A stretch of 64,000 nucleotides of DNA from Kitasatospora cheerisanensis KCTC 2395 (GCF_000696185.1 NZ_KK853997.1:3650569-3714568); one strand, 5' to 3'. Counted from the stretch's first letter, positions 53,312 to 63,105 are shown. Notes: generated from the sequence alone by a model not told the origin. Program-made: numbers and translations.

Positions 53312-54529
53312 TTGTCCCTGCCGTTCGCCCGCTACCGCCCCGTCTTCGCCGCGCCGGGCAGCCTCACCTTCACCCTGGCCGCCCTCCTCGGCCGGCTCGC
53401 CCTGGCGATGTACGGCGTCTCCGTCGTGGTGCTGATCGCCGACCGCCGCGGCTCCTACGCCCTGGCCGGCGCCGTCTCGGCGGCCGGCGTGCTGGCCGGA
53501 GCCGTCGCGATGCCGCTGCTCGGACGGCTGGTCGACCGGCTCGGCCAGGCCCGGGTCGCCGTCCCCGCCGTCCTCGCCACGGCCCTGCCGACGGGCGCGC
53601 TGCTGCTGTGCGTCCGGCACGGCGCGCCCGCCTGGACGCTGTTCCTGTGCTGGGCGCTGTCCGGCACCAGCCCCGACCTGGGCAGCATGGCCCGGGCCCG
53701 CTGGGCGCACCTGCACCGCGCCGACGCCGGCCTCCTGCATAGGGCCAACTCGCTCGAACAGTCGCTGGACGAGCTGTGCTTCATGGCCGGACCGGTCCTC
53801 GGCATGGCCCTGTGCACCACGCTCGCCCCCGAGGCCGGACTGATCGCGGCCTGGGTCATCGGCGCTGTCGGCACCCTGCTGTTCGCCGCCCAGCGCGGCA
53901 CCGAACCGCCGCTCGCCGCACCCGCCCGGACGTCCTCCCCCGCCGCCGCCACCGGACTGCTCCGCACCCGGGGCTTCCCCGCGCTGCTCGCCGGGTTCCT
54001 CGCCGCCGGCGTGCTGTTCGGCTCGCTGGAGGTCACCACGCTCGCCTACACCGACGCGCTCGGCCGGCAGTCGGCCGGCGGCGCGCTGCTCGCCCTGGTC
54101 GCGGCCGGGTCCTGCGTGTCCGGGCTGGTGTTCGGCGCGATCCGGCTGCGCCGCCCGGCCGCGGTGCGGCTCGCCGTCGGCGCGGGCGCGATGGCCGTCC
54201 TGATGCTGTTCCCGCTGGCCGCCGGGCAGTCGGGGGCGGGCGTGCCGGTCCTCGGCGCGGCCCTGCTGGCGGCCGGGTCGGGCACCGCGCCGACGATGAT
54301 CAGCGGCATGACGCTGGTCCAGGAGCTGCTCCCCGCGCACCGCCTGAACGAGGCGATGGCGCTGGCCGTCTCCGCCATCCTGGTCGGCATCTCGACCGGC
54401 GCCACCCTGGGCGGCTCGGTCGCCCAGCACACCGCCCCCGGCACCGGCTACCTCCTCCCCGTCGCCGCCGCGGCCCTCGCCGTCCTCGCCGCCCTCCCCG
54501 CCGCCCGCCGCGCCGCCCGCAAGCCCTGA
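53312..54529 (+). CDS. MFS transporter, divergent from LysR regulator
   Basis: A 405-residue protein with about twelve membrane helices. The MFS loop between helices 2 and 3 reads GRLVDRLGQARVAVPA; the second half includes TMISGMTLVQELLPAHRLNEAMALAVSAILVGISTGATLGGSVA, typical of small-molecule efflux permeases. TTG 53312 follows GGAG (53301-53304) with seven bases spacing. The divergent LysR gene about 110 bases away is the probable regulator. Substrate unknown. Confidence 0.85.
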   Translation: MSLPFARYRPVFAAPGSLTFTLAALLGRLALAMYGVSVVVLIADRRGSYALAGAVSAAGVLAGAVAMPLLGRLVDRLGQARVAVPAVLATALPTGALLLCVRHGAPAWTLFLCWALSGTSPDLGSMARARWAHLHRADAGLLHRANSLEQSLDELCFMAGPVLGMALCTTLAPEAGLIAAWVIGAVGTLLFAAQRGTEPPLAAPARTSSPAAATGLLRTRGFPALLAGFLAAGVLFGSLEVTTLAYTDALGRQSAGGALLALVAAGSCVSGLVFGAIRLRRPAAVRLAVGAGAMAVLMLFPLAAGQSGAGVPVLGAALLAAGSGTAPTMISGMTLVQELLPAHRLNEAMALAVSAILVGISTGATLGGSVAQHTAPGTGYLLPVAAAALAVLAALPAARRAARKP

Positions 54530-54544
54530 CGGCCCGACCGGGCC

Positions 54545-55039
54545 CTAGCGCCAGCCGTACTCGTACTCCGCCAGCTCCGTCCCGTCCGGGAAGTGGGCGG
54601 TGCCGTGGCCGAGGCGGCGGGCGCCGTGGCGTTCGTAGAAGGCGACGGCGCGGTGGTTGGCGGCGAGGACGTCGAGCCGGACGGGCCGGTCCGGGTGGCG
54701 GGCGAGGGCGGCGTGCAGCAGGCGGGTGCCGAGGCCGGCGCCGGTGCGGCCGGGGCGGACGTGCAGCTGTTCGAGGCGGACGACGGGGCCGTCCGGGACC
54801 AGGTACGCGAAGGCGGCGAGGGTGCCGTCGGGGTCGTCGGCGAGCAGCAGGGCCGGGGTGTTGGCGGGCGGGCCGTAGTCCGCGGCGAGGCGGATCTCCC
54901 ACAGCAGCGGCTGCTCGCCGTCGGCGGCGAGCGCGGCGTCCGGGACGAGTCCGGCGTAGGCGCTGCGGCGGCTGGCGGTGAGCAGGTCGGCGACGGCGAC
55001 GGCGTCGGCCGGGCCGCCCTCGCGCAGGGTGGCGGGCAT
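54545..55039 (-). CDS. GNAT-family N-acetyltransferase
   Basis: A 164-residue GNAT protein: LREGGPADAVAVADLLTASRR at the start, an acetyl-CoA pyrophosphate loop in LEQLHVRPGRTGAGLGTRLLHAALA, and VLAANHRAVAFYERHGARRLGHG near the end, a typical motif B. I chose ATG 55039 (MPATLREGG), six codons after an earlier Met that lacks a ribosome site. Its substrate is unknown. It shares the regulatory region with the TetR gene. Confidence 0.88.
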   Translation of the reverse strand: MPATLREGGPADAVAVADLLTASRRSAYAGLVPDAALAADGEQPLLWEIRLAADYGPPANTPALLLADDPDGTLAAFAYLVPDGPVVRLEQLHVRPGRTGAGLGTRLLHAALARHPDRPVRLDVLAANHRAVAFYERHGARRLGHGTAHFPDGTELAEYEYGWR

Positions 55040-55061
55040 GCCGCCAGCCTTCCACACCGGG

Positions 55062-55125
55062 GGTTGAACGTGTTCAACCGGTGCCCTACAGTCATCCCGA
55101 GCAGTTTTGAACGCGTTCGAAACTG
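55062..55125 (+). promoter_or_regulatory. Promoter with two related operator dyads upstream of TetR gene
   Basis: GGTTGAAC-GT-GTTCAACC (55062-55079) is a perfect dyad. Its left arm supplies TTGAAC (55064-55069) as -35, 17 bases before TACAGT (55087-55092). A second dyad CAGTTTTGAAC-GC-GTTCGAAACTG (55102-55125) has one mismatch and falls at the expected start of transcription. Both share the core TTGAACGnGTTC, so one protein, most likely the TetR encoded downstream, binds both. The transcript would have a leader of about 250 bases, in which I see no gene. Confidence 0.75.
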
Positions 55126-55346
55126 TGGGCCCCGGTCGAGGAGGGGATCCGTCCGCCTGCCCTGGCGACGGACGGACGACCGGGGCGGGTGGACGGCGCG
55201 CCCGGTGCCGGGGGCACCGGGGCCGCCGGGGAGAGCAGGGCCGATGGGGAGGCCGTTTCGCCCTCCCGGTCCGGAGTTGTCCCGGTCCGGGCTAGGCTCG
55301 GCTCCACAGGTGACCGGGGCGGAGCGAACGGCAAGGCGGGGCGAAG

Positions 55347-56168
55347 GTGCCAGCAGACGACGGGGATCGGAGCCGACGCGGCCCGGTAGTGTCGGACGGC
55401 GTGGAGAGCGCGAGCGACCGGAACGAACCGGAGAGCGGCGGCCCCGCCGCCGAACTTGCGGGCGGCCGGGCCCAGCCGAAGACGGACAAGAGCGAGGCGA
55501 CCCGGGCGCTGATCCTGGAGACCGCCATGCGGCTGTTCCAGGAGCGCGGCTACGAGAAGACCACGATGCGGGCGATCGCCGCCGAGGCGGGCGTCTCGGT
55601 CGGCAACGCCTATTACTACTTCTCCGCGAAGGAATTCCTGATCCAGGGGTTCTACGACCGGATGACGTACGACCACGCCGCCGACGCCCGGCGGCGGATG
55701 GCCGGCACCAAGGACTTCGCCGAGCGGCTGGAGATCGCGCTGGTCTCCTGGCTGGACACGGCCGCGCCGTACCACGAGTTCGCCGCCCAGTTCTTCCGCA
55801 CGGCCGCCGACCCGACCAGCTCGCTCAGCCCGTTCTCCAACGAGTCGCACCCGGCCCGGGCCACCGCCGTGGAACTGTTCCGCGAGGTCCTGCAGGGCTC
55901 CGAACTGGCCCCGAAGCTGGACGCCGAACTGGTCGAACTGCTGCCCGACGTCCTGTGGTTGCACCTGATGGTCGTGGTGCTCTACTGGGTCTTCGACCGG
56001 ACCGACGACACCGAGCGCACCCGGGAGTTCGTCCGCCGCTCGACCCCGATGGCCGCCCGGCTGATCAACCTGTCCAGGTACCGGATATTCCGCCCGATCG
56101 TCCGCGACGCCAAGGGCCTGATCCAGGACTTCATCCTCCCCACCATCGGGAAGACCGCCGTCAAGTAG
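55347..56168 (+). CDS. TetR-family transcriptional regulator
   Basis: A 273-residue regulator. The long N-terminal extension (about 45 residues) is acidic and disordered. It is followed by the TetR helix-turn-helix: ATRALILETAMRLFQERGYEKTTMRAIAAEAGVSVGNAYYYFSAKEFLIQGFYDRM. The ligand domain is all helical and ends with LINLSRYRIFRPIVRDAKGLIQDFI. The GTG at 55347 has AAGGCGGGG-like sequence upstream; in-frame GTG codons at 55389 and 55401 are alternatives without a ribosome site. Tandem dyads upstream fit autoregulation. The divergent acetyltransferase gene may also be controlled. Confidence 0.88.
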   Translation: MPADDGDRSRRGPVVSDGVESASDRNEPESGGPAAELAGGRAQPKTDKSEATRALILETAMRLFQERGYEKTTMRAIAAEAGVSVGNAYYYFSAKEFLIQGFYDRMTYDHAADARRRMAGTKDFAERLEIALVSWLDTAAPYHEFAAQFFRTAADPTSSLSPFSNESHPARATAVELFREVLQGSELAPKLDAELVELLPDVLWLHLMVVVLYWVFDRTDDTERTREFVRRSTPMAARLINLSRYRIFRPIVRDAKGLIQDFILPTIGKTAVK

Positions 56169-56231
56169 CGGCGGCCTCCCCGTCGGCGGCCCGCGGGCCG
56201 GGGGTTCACCGGGCCCGGTCGTCCGTTCCCG

Positions 56232-57524
56232 TCAGAACACGTCGGGGTTCCAGGGCGCCCGGGCCGTGCGCAGCAGGGTGTCGGTGCGGGCGGCGGCGCC
56301 CGGGGCGAGTTCGGTGACCAGGGCGGCGTCGGCCAGCCGGGTGGCGGTCTCGGCGCCGAGGTGGAGGGTGCCGAGTTCGGCGACGCCGAGGGCGAGGTCG
56401 GCGTCGTCCTCGGTGCGGGTGATCCGGCCGGTGCCGTCGGCGGCGGCCTCCAGGGCCCAGCGGCCGGACGTCCAGCCTTCGCGGTCGGTGACGTCCAGGA
56501 CCACCCGGCCGGGGGCGGTGTAGCGGCGGGCGGCGAACGCGGCGGGCAGGTCGAGCAGGCGCAGCCACAGGAAGTCGGCGTCGTCCTCGTGCGGGCGGGC
56601 GGCGCGCGGCTCGTTGAGCAGCAGCGGCAGCGGCTCGTCGGACCGCAGGTTGGGGACGACGACGTGCCGCACCCAGTCGACGGAGAACGCGAACGCCCAG
56701 AGCGCGTTGGCGGTCCGCCGGTCGAGCGCGAGGAAGTCCCGGACGTTCAGCGGGCAGTCGGGGTAGGAGCCGTCGAACTTCTCGTCGACGGTGTAGGTGA
56801 TCAGGCCGGTGACGGTGCCGTCGGCGGTCCGGTGGAGGGCGGTGAAGCCCTCCTTCCAGTCGAAGCCGGGCAGTTCGACCCCGCCGGTGCGCAGCTGCCA
56901 CCAGCTGGCGGGGCGGCCGATCGCGCCGGGCTGGGTGCGCCGCCAGCGCTCGTGCAGTTCGGGGCCGAGGCGGCGGACCTCGTCGAGGGTGGCGAAGCCG
57001 ATCCGGTGCCCTTCGTGGACGGGCAGTCCGGCGCGCAGGCCGCCGGAGCGCAGCACGTCGACGCGCTGTCCGCCGCTGCGGGTGGCGGGGCCGAAGCCGA
57101 AGCGGCCGTAGATGTTGTACTCGGCGGCGATCAGGATCGCGGCGGCCGCGCCGCGTTCGCGGGCGGCGGTCAGGTCGTGGCGCATCATGCCGCTGAGCAC
57201 GCCGCGCCGGCGGTGGGTGGCGTTGACGGTGACGGCGCTGATCGCGTCCACCGGCAGCACCGCACCGCCGGGGACGGTCAGTTCGGTGTCGAAGCTGCGG
57301 AAGGTGGCGACGCAGCGCGGCCCGTCCGCCGTCGGGTCGGTGCGGTCGAACGCCGCCAGCATCCGCCCCGGTTCGAAGAGCAGCTCGCGCCACTCCTTCG
57401 CCGGGGCGACGTGCGGCCGCATGAACCCGCGGGCGATCGCCCTGTCCCAGGCGGCCAGTTCCTCGTGGACGATCGGCCGGATCTCGATGCCCTGGTCAGT
57501 GCCCTGCTGTGCGTCGTTGCCCAT
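56232..57524 (-). CDS. Eis-like GNAT acetyltransferase
   Basis: A 430-residue protein with the three-part Eis architecture. An N-terminal GNAT domain contains VLPVDAISAVTVNATHRRRGVLSGMMRHDL, the acetyl-CoA loop. A second GNAT-like region and a C-terminal SCP2-like domain follow (TSGRWALEAAADGTGRITRTEDDADLALGVAELGTLHLG), and the conserved C-terminal carboxylate follows WNPDVF. Eis enzymes acetylate aminoglycosides and other amines. ATG 57524 gives MGNDAQQGTDQGIEIRP; ATG 57560 would add 12 residues. Confidence 0.88.
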   Translation of the reverse strand: MGNDAQQGTDQGIEIRPIVHEELAAWDRAIARGFMRPHVAPAKEWRELLFEPGRMLAAFDRTDPTADGPRCVATFRSFDTELTVPGGAVLPVDAISAVTVNATHRRRGVLSGMMRHDLTAARERGAAAAILIAAEYNIYGRFGFGPATRSGGQRVDVLRSGGLRAGLPVHEGHRIGFATLDEVRRLGPELHERWRRTQPGAIGRPASWWQLRTGGVELPGFDWKEGFTALHRTADGTVTGLITYTVDEKFDGSYPDCPLNVRDFLALDRRTANALWAFAFSVDWVRHVVVPNLRSDEPLPLLLNEPRAARPHEDDADFLWLRLLDLPAAFAARRYTAPGRVVLDVTDREGWTSGRWALEAAADGTGRITRTEDDADLALGVAELGTLHLGAETATRLADAALVTELAPGAAARTDTLLRTARAPWNPDVF

Positions 57525-57629
57525 CCGGCCACCGTACGGCGGCGTCCGGAAAGCAGTCATCCGGTTTTCCCGGCGTGCCGGTCCCGGAACCCGACGGTGC
57601 GTCAGGAGCTGTCGGCGGCGGCCGGAACA

Positions 57630-58945
57630 ATGCCGGTCATGACCCTGCTTCCCGTCACCGTTCCCGCCTCGCTGATCCGCCGCCACGGCCTCGACCCCGA
57701 GGCGCACGACTGGGGCATGAAGGCGGAGCACGCGGTAGCGACCCCGGACGGGGACACCTACGTGCTGAGCATCCTGTGGCGGCACCACCCGTACCCCCGG
57801 GATCCGGCGCTGCCCGGCTTCAGCGAGCGGACGATCACCCGCTACGCGCCCGACGGCACGCCCGTCGCCACCGCCGTCCTCGACCGGGAGGCGCACGGCC
57901 GGGTGCCGACCGTCGGCTGGGGCAGCGACGCCAACCTGGCGGTGCTCCCGGACGGCTCGCTGGTGGTCAGCACCCGCCCCGGCAGCACCCACCTGCTCTC
58001 CCCCGGGCTGGACGAGGTGCGGGCCGGCTGGTCGATGCCGGCCGGCGACTGGCGGGCGGACGGGCCGGCGGGCGACCCGTTCGCCGCCTCGGTCGCGGTG
58101 ACGCCCGGCGGGCGGCTGCTGTGCATGACCGCCGAGCACAAGGTGAACAACTGGGCCGGCGCGATACTCAACCTGATCGCCGTCACCGAGCCCGGCGACA
58201 TCCTCGCGCCGGGCCACAAGCCGCAGTTGCGCGCCATCGCCACGCTCGACCCGCAGACGCCCCGGCAGACCGAGGCCGACGCCTACCCGCACGTCCGGTA
58301 CGGGGACGCCCCGGTGGCCGGCGCCAACCGCCCCTCGCCCTCGCTGACCGAGGCCCTCACCGAGCTCACCGGCACCCACCGCAGCCTGCACGGCTACGAC
58401 CGGTCGTTCATGAGCCGGCCGTCCGCGCTCGGCGACGACCTGTTCGTCGTCCCGGTGTTCGGCCACACCTTCCGCTCCGGCAGCCGCGGCCAGGAGTTCA
58501 GCTTCACCCTGCTCGACGACCGGGGCGCCGTCCGCGGCCGGCTCGGCGGCCTGCACCTCTACGACGACAGCCCGTTCACCGGCTTCGACTTCACCGTCGC
58601 CGCCGACCCGTACCGGGCCCGCGCCTTCCACCTCAACCGCTACGGCCTCTACGCCTGGACCGCCGACGGCGCCCTCCGGGCCCGGCTCTCCACCGCCGAC
58701 AAGCCGTTCAAGCCGCTCGTCCACCACACCCTGCTCGACTGCACCCCCGCCGGCGAACTCCTCCTCGCCCACCGCAAGCAGCACACCGTGCTGCGCGTCC
58801 CGTCCCCGCCGACCTCGCCGACCTCCCCGCCGCCGTCGAGACCGCCCTCGCCGGCCTGGCCCGCGCCCGCAACGCCCTCAAGAAGCGCTACGCCCCCACC
58901 GACTGGCTCTGGCCGGACGAGACCTCCCCCGTCCACCAACTGTGA
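57630..58945 (+). CDS. Hypothetical beta-propeller-like protein (frameshift near 58797-58806)
   Basis: About 438 residues after correction. The body has repeated strand-rich segments with Asp/Gly turns (VATPDGDTYVLSILW, ERTITRYAPDGTPVATAVL, LPDGSLVVSTRPG, VTPGGRLLCMTAEHK), which suggests a beta-propeller. No signal peptide is seen. Near the end the conserved-looking C terminus (ADLADLPAAVETALAGLARARNALKKRYAPTDWLWPDE) is in another frame from the body. The switch lies in a C-rich run around 58797-58806, where the original frame becomes a Pro/Ser-rich artefact. I place the end at 58945. Function unknown; related proteins occur in streptomycetes. Confidence 0.6.
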
Positions 58946-58957
58946 CCCGACGCCCCG

Positions 58958-60235
58958 TCAGGGGCGGGCGTAGAAGTCCGGGCGGCCCATGATCCAGAGG
59001 CTGGCCTGTTTGATGGCGGTGCCGGGGCGGGGGGCTTCGATCATCTGGTCGTCGCCGAGGTAGATGGCGACGTGGTAGATGTCGGCGGCGCGGCCGGTCC
59101 TGGTCCAGAAGACCAGGTCGCCGGGGCGGAGTTGGGCGTAGCCGACGGGGGTGGACCGGGCGTACTGGTCGGCGGCGAAGTGCGGGAGGTTCTTGCCGCC
59201 GCGGCGCCAGGCCATCATGGTCAGGCCGGAGCAGTCGTAGCCCTGGGGGCCTTCGCCGCCCCAGATGTAGGGCAGGCCGAGGACGGAGCGGGCGAAGGCG
59301 AGGGCGGCTTCGGCACCCTCGGCGGACCAGGGGCGTTCGCGGGGCGGGGCGGGGCGGAGCCGGGCGGCCTCGGCCGCGGCGGCGGCGCGTTCGGCCTCGG
59401 CGCGGCGGGCGGCCTCCTCGGCCTCGCGGCGGGCGATCTCGGCGAGGGCGTCCTGGCGTCGGCGTTCGAGGTCGACGCTGGTGTCGCGGGCGGCGGCGAG
59501 TTCGGCGAGCAGGGTGTCCTGCCGGTGGCCGATCTCGGCGACCTGGCGCTGCTGGTCGGCGAGCCGCCGCTGGGCGGTGTCCTTGGCGGTGCGGACGGTG
59601 TCGGCGGCGGTGCGGGCGGCGGTCTCGGCGGCGCGGGCGTCGGCGGCGGCGCGGGTGGCGGCCCTCGCGGTGGCGGTGGCGTCGTCGAGGATCTGCCGGG
59701 TCTGGGCGCCGGCGGTGCCGATGGCGCTGGCCTGGGCGGACAGCGAGCCGGTGCCGCGGGCGCCCAACAGGGCGTCCAGGGCGGAGAGTTGCGGGGAGGC
59801 GCCCTGCCGGTAGATCTCGGCGAGCAGTCCGGCGGCCCGGTCGGCGGCCTCGGCGCGGGTTTTCTCGGCGGCGGCGGAGCGGGCGGCGGCGGCCTTGGCG
59901 ACTTGCTGGGCCCCGGCGAGCCGGACGAGCGCGCCGTTGTACGCCTCGACGGCCTGTTCGGCGTCCTGCCCGGCCCGGTCGAGTTCGGTGCGGGCGGCGG
60001 CGAGCCGGGCCTCGACGGCGGTCGCGGCGGCGGCCTTGGCGTCGGCGTCGGCCTTGGCCCGGGCGACGTCCTCGGCGGACGGGTACGCCCGGTCGTCGGG
60101 CTGCGGGTCGTCGGCGGCCCGGACGGCGGGCCGGGCGGCCGCGGTGGCGGTGGCGGCGGGGGCGTTCGCGGCGGGCAGCAGGGCGAGCAGTGCGGCGGAG
60201 GCGAGGAGGAGGGCGGGGAGGAGCCTGCGCGGCAT
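58958..60235 (-). CDS. Secreted NlpC/P60 peptidoglycan hydrolase with coiled coil
   Basis: A 425-residue secreted protein. The signal peptide (MPRRLLPALLLASAALLALLPAANA) is followed by a long Ala/Glu/Arg coiled coil (about 60-300) and a C-terminal NlpC/P60 domain. Catalytic Cys lies in GYDCSGLTM and His in YHVAIYLGDDQMIEAP, as in RipA-type D,L-endopeptidases that cut peptidoglycan stem peptides at septation. ATG 60235 follows GAGAGAGGA. Its regulation is not visible. Confidence 0.93.
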   Translation of the reverse strand: MPRRLLPALLLASAALLALLPAANAPAATATAAARPAVRAADDPQPDDRAYPSAEDVARAKADADAKAAAATAVEARLAAARTELDRAGQDAEQAVEAYNGALVRLAGAQQVAKAAAARSAAAEKTRAEAADRAAGLLAEIYRQGASPQLSALDALLGARGTGSLSAQASAIGTAGAQTRQILDDATATARAATRAAADARAAETAARTAADTVRTAKDTAQRRLADQQRQVAEIGHRQDTLLAELAAARDTSVDLERRRQDALAEIARREAEEAARRAEAERAAAAAEAARLRPAPPRERPWSAEGAEAALAFARSVLGLPYIWGGEGPQGYDCSGLTMMAWRRGGKNLPHFAADQYARSTPVGYAQLRPGDLVFWTRTGRAADIYHVAIYLGDDQMIEAPRPGTAIKQASLWIMGRPDFYARP

Positions 60236-60384
60236 GTCGGGTCCTCTCTCGGCGGACTGTCCCATGACGTGACATTTCGTTCACGCACCGCCAGATTCTC
60301 AGACCTGACGGGGCGTCGGCGCCATCGCCATGCGGCCGCGCGGGTGAGATGTCGGATTGTCGGACCGACCGCTGCCCCGCCCGG

Positions 60385-61343
60385 TCAGCGCGCCCGCTGC
60401 GGCGGCTTGCCGGTCGCCGTGGTGCGCGGCCGCATGGCCCGGACGGTGCGGCGGCGGCGCTGGGCGCGGCCCGCCGGGCCGGGTCGGTGGCGGGCGCGGC
60501 GGCGGTCCGCCGCCCGCCGGCCGGGAGCGCGGGGTGGCGGTGGGCGAGCGCCCTGGCGGCCATCCGCTCGGCGACGGCGTGCGCCTTGGGGTGGCCCGCC
60601 GGGACCTTGTCGGGCGCGCCGGCGATCAGGTCGAACAGCCAGGTGCGGGCCCGGTCCATCCGGGCGTGCAGGCGCCGTTCGCGGCGGATCGCGCGGGCCA
60701 TCCGCCGGGGCCGGTCGGCGTAGCGCCAGCGTGCCCAGGGGCTGGACGGCCGGGCCAGCCGGATCGCGCCGATCCAGGACAGGCCGGGCACCATGATGCC
60801 GAGCAGGCCCGTCCAGACCTTGCCCTTCAGCAGGGCCGCCAGGCAGACCAGCGCGTTGCCGGCGATCACCGCGACCAGCCCCCACCTGGTGTCCTGCCCG
60901 GGCACCACGCCGAGCGGCACGTACCCGGTGAGCAGCAGCGCGGTGAGCAGGATGCCGAGGATCACCGCGTCCACCGACTTGCGGCCCTGCTCGCTCCAGT
61001 ACACGTCGTCCAGGTGCAGGATCAGCGCGAACTCGTCGAGCACCAGGCCGCAGCCGATGCCGAAGGACAGGCCGAACCAGTCGATCCAGGGGCGGCCGCC
61101 GCCGGTGGCGAACACGCCGATGCCGCCGAGCAGCAGGAAGCCGAGGCCGAACACCATGTGGTGGATGTGCAGCCCGCCGGGGGTGATGTTGCCGGGCCAC
61201 CAGCGGACCTGGGCGCGGATCATGCGGGTGCTGAAGCGGATGAACACGAAGGAGGTGATGAACCCGACGAGCAGCAGGAACAGCGGCTGCTTGTGGGCGT
61301 CCACGATGTGGTGGTGGTAGCCGTCGAGCAGTGCACTGAGCAT
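60385..61343 (-). CDS. Polytopic membrane protein, C terminus possibly frameshifted
   Basis: About 319 residues. It has several membrane helices with conserved-looking His/Asp motifs in the membrane: PGGLHIHHMVFGLGFLLLGG, FGIGCGLVLDEFALILHLDDVYW, then VIAGNALVCLAALLKGKVWTGLLGIMVPGLSWIGAIRLARP. A cytosolic basic region follows (RRMARAIRRERRLHARMDRARTWLFDL). The start frame runs on past the end of the family-like sequence and into the NlpC gene; another frame ends at 60385 with a plausible basic tail. I infer an indel near 60450-60520. The ThrE-type gene lies upstream on the same strand. Function unknown. Confidence 0.65.
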
Positions 61344-61389
61344 CGGGTGGTGCCTTCGGTTCGGTTCGGCCGTCGGGTCCGGCGGCGGG

Positions 61390-63105
61390 TCAGAAGCCTC
61401 GGGTGCGTTTCGCGGCCCGGCGCGGGATGAGCAGGTGCGGGGCGTCGCGGTCGCTGGCGCCGGGGTTCTTCAGGAACAGCCGGGCCACCTCGCCGCCCAG
61501 GTTCACGCCGATGGCCAGCGCCAGCGCGAGCGCGACGGCGCGGCTGGCGGAGACCAGCCCGCTGGAGGCGTGGCCCTGGGCGAACGCCAGCATGCCCAGG
61601 TACAGCGCCGAACCGGGCATCAGCGGGCCCATCGCGGCGGTGACGTACGGCAGCGCGGAGGCCGCCCGGTAGCGGGCCAGCAGCTGGCCGAACAGGCCGA
61701 CCAGCCCGGCGGCGAGGCCGGTGGCGACGATCGGCGAGATCGACGCGTTCTGGACCAGCACGCCGTACGTGGACCAGCCGATGCCGGCGTTCAGCACGAC
61801 CATCGGCAGCGAGCGCCGGTCGGTCTGCAGCAGCATGGCGAAGGCCAGCGCCAGCACCATCGCGGCGATCAGCTGGAGCGGCGGGTTGGTGGTGCCGCCG
61901 AGGCTCTCGTCGGGCCGCAGCCGGGCGTTGTAGTTGACGCCGATGTACAGCACCAGCATCACGCCGATGACGATGCCCGCGATCAGGTACATCACTTCGA
62001 GCAGCCGGGCGGCGGCGGTGATGTAGAAGCCGGTCAGGCCGTCCTGGACGGCGGCGACCATGGCCCGGCCGGGGAGCAGCGCGAACAGTCCACCGGTGAT
62101 CACCACCGAGCCGCGCAGGTGCAGTTCGTTGAAGGAGAGCAGGATGCCGCAGAACGCGGCGGGCATCGCGGCGACCACGAACTGGTAGAACTCGGGCAGT
62201 CCGCGGCGGGCGATGAAGGAGGCCAGCCGGTCGCCGACCACGGCGGTGAGGAACGCGACCCCGAACACCAGCCAGGCCTTGCCGTCGGCCTTCCCGCCGA
62301 CCAGGAAGGACGCCGCGCCGGCCAGCAGCCCGGTGGCCAGCGCCAGCAGCCAGGCCGGGTACGGGTGCCGGTTGCGGCGGATCTCGGCGAGCCGCCGGTA
62401 GGCGTCGTTGACGGTGACCTTCTCGGCGGTGATGTCGGCGACCAGCTCGTACACGGCGGCGAGCCGGGTGTAGTCGGAGGTGCGGCGGCGCACCACGCGG
62501 TCCGCGGTGACCGGCGGGTCGATCAGCGAGGGCTGGTGGGAGATCGAGATCAGGGTGAAGGTGACCTGCGGTTCGCAGTGGTCGAGCCGGTAGGCGTGCG
62601 CGATGCCGAGCATCGCGGCCTCCACGTCCTCGGCGGCCTCGCCGCTGGCGAGCAGGAGTTCGCCGATGCGCAGCGACAGGTCGAGGATGCGGGGGACGTT
62701 GCGCTGGGTCTGCGCGCCGGCGGACGGGTGCAGTTCGCGCGGGGTGCGCTCGAAGGCGGGGCGCTCGGCCATGGGCGTGCGCAGCAGGGTGCGCATCCGG
62801 TCCGGCCAGGGGGCTTCGCCGGGGGCGCCCTTGTGGAGTTCGGTGAGGTCGAGGCCGTGCGAGGGGGTGTAGCCGGCGGCGTTCCACTCCTCGGGGGTGA
62901 GGGTGTCCTGGGCGAGCGGGTTGCGGGCCCGGACGGCCTCGGCGGCCTCGGGGACGGTGTGGCCGAGCAGGCCCTCGGTCTGCGCGGGCTCGGGCGCGTG
63001 CGGGACGCTGACGGGCCGTTCGATGGGGGGTGCGTCCGGCCCGAGCAGCCCTTCGGTGGGCGGCGCCTCCTGCGCCGGTGCGCCCTCCGGCTTGCGATCG
63101 GACAC
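61390..63105 (-). CDS. Threonine/serine exporter ThrE-family protein
   Basis: A 571-residue protein. The N-terminal region (about 1-240) is soluble, including the ThrE/DUF1212-type segment RILDLSLRIGELLLASGEAAEDVEAAMLGIAHAYRLDHCEPQVTFTLISIS. About ten membrane helices follow in two groups, the second like DUF3815/YjjB (LYIGVNYNARLRP..., GLVGLFGQLLARYR...PLMPGSALYLGMLAF). By family it exports threonine, serine or related small molecules. GTG 63105 follows GGAGGAAGG. The next gene on the strand is the polytopic membrane protein, 46 bases on. Confidence 0.9.
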   Translation of the reverse strand: MSDRKPEGAPAQEAPPTEGLLGPDAPPIERPVSVPHAPEPAQTEGLLGHTVPEAAEAVRARNPLAQDTLTPEEWNAAGYTPSHGLDLTELHKGAPGEAPWPDRMRTLLRTPMAERPAFERTPRELHPSAGAQTQRNVPRILDLSLRIGELLLASGEAAEDVEAAMLGIAHAYRLDHCEPQVTFTLISISHQPSLIDPPVTADRVVRRRTSDYTRLAAVYELVADITAEKVTVNDAYRRLAEIRRNRHPYPAWLLALATGLLAGAASFLVGGKADGKAWLVFGVAFLTAVVGDRLASFIARRGLPEFYQFVVAAMPAAFCGILLSFNELHLRGSVVITGGLFALLPGRAMVAAVQDGLTGFYITAAARLLEVMYLIAGIVIGVMLVLYIGVNYNARLRPDESLGGTTNPPLQLIAAMVLALAFAMLLQTDRRSLPMVVLNAGIGWSTYGVLVQNASISPIVATGLAAGLVGLFGQLLARYRAASALPYVTAAMGPLMPGSALYLGMLAFAQGHASSGLVSASRAVALALALAIGVNLGGEVARLFLKNPGASDRDAPHLLIPRRAAKRTRGF

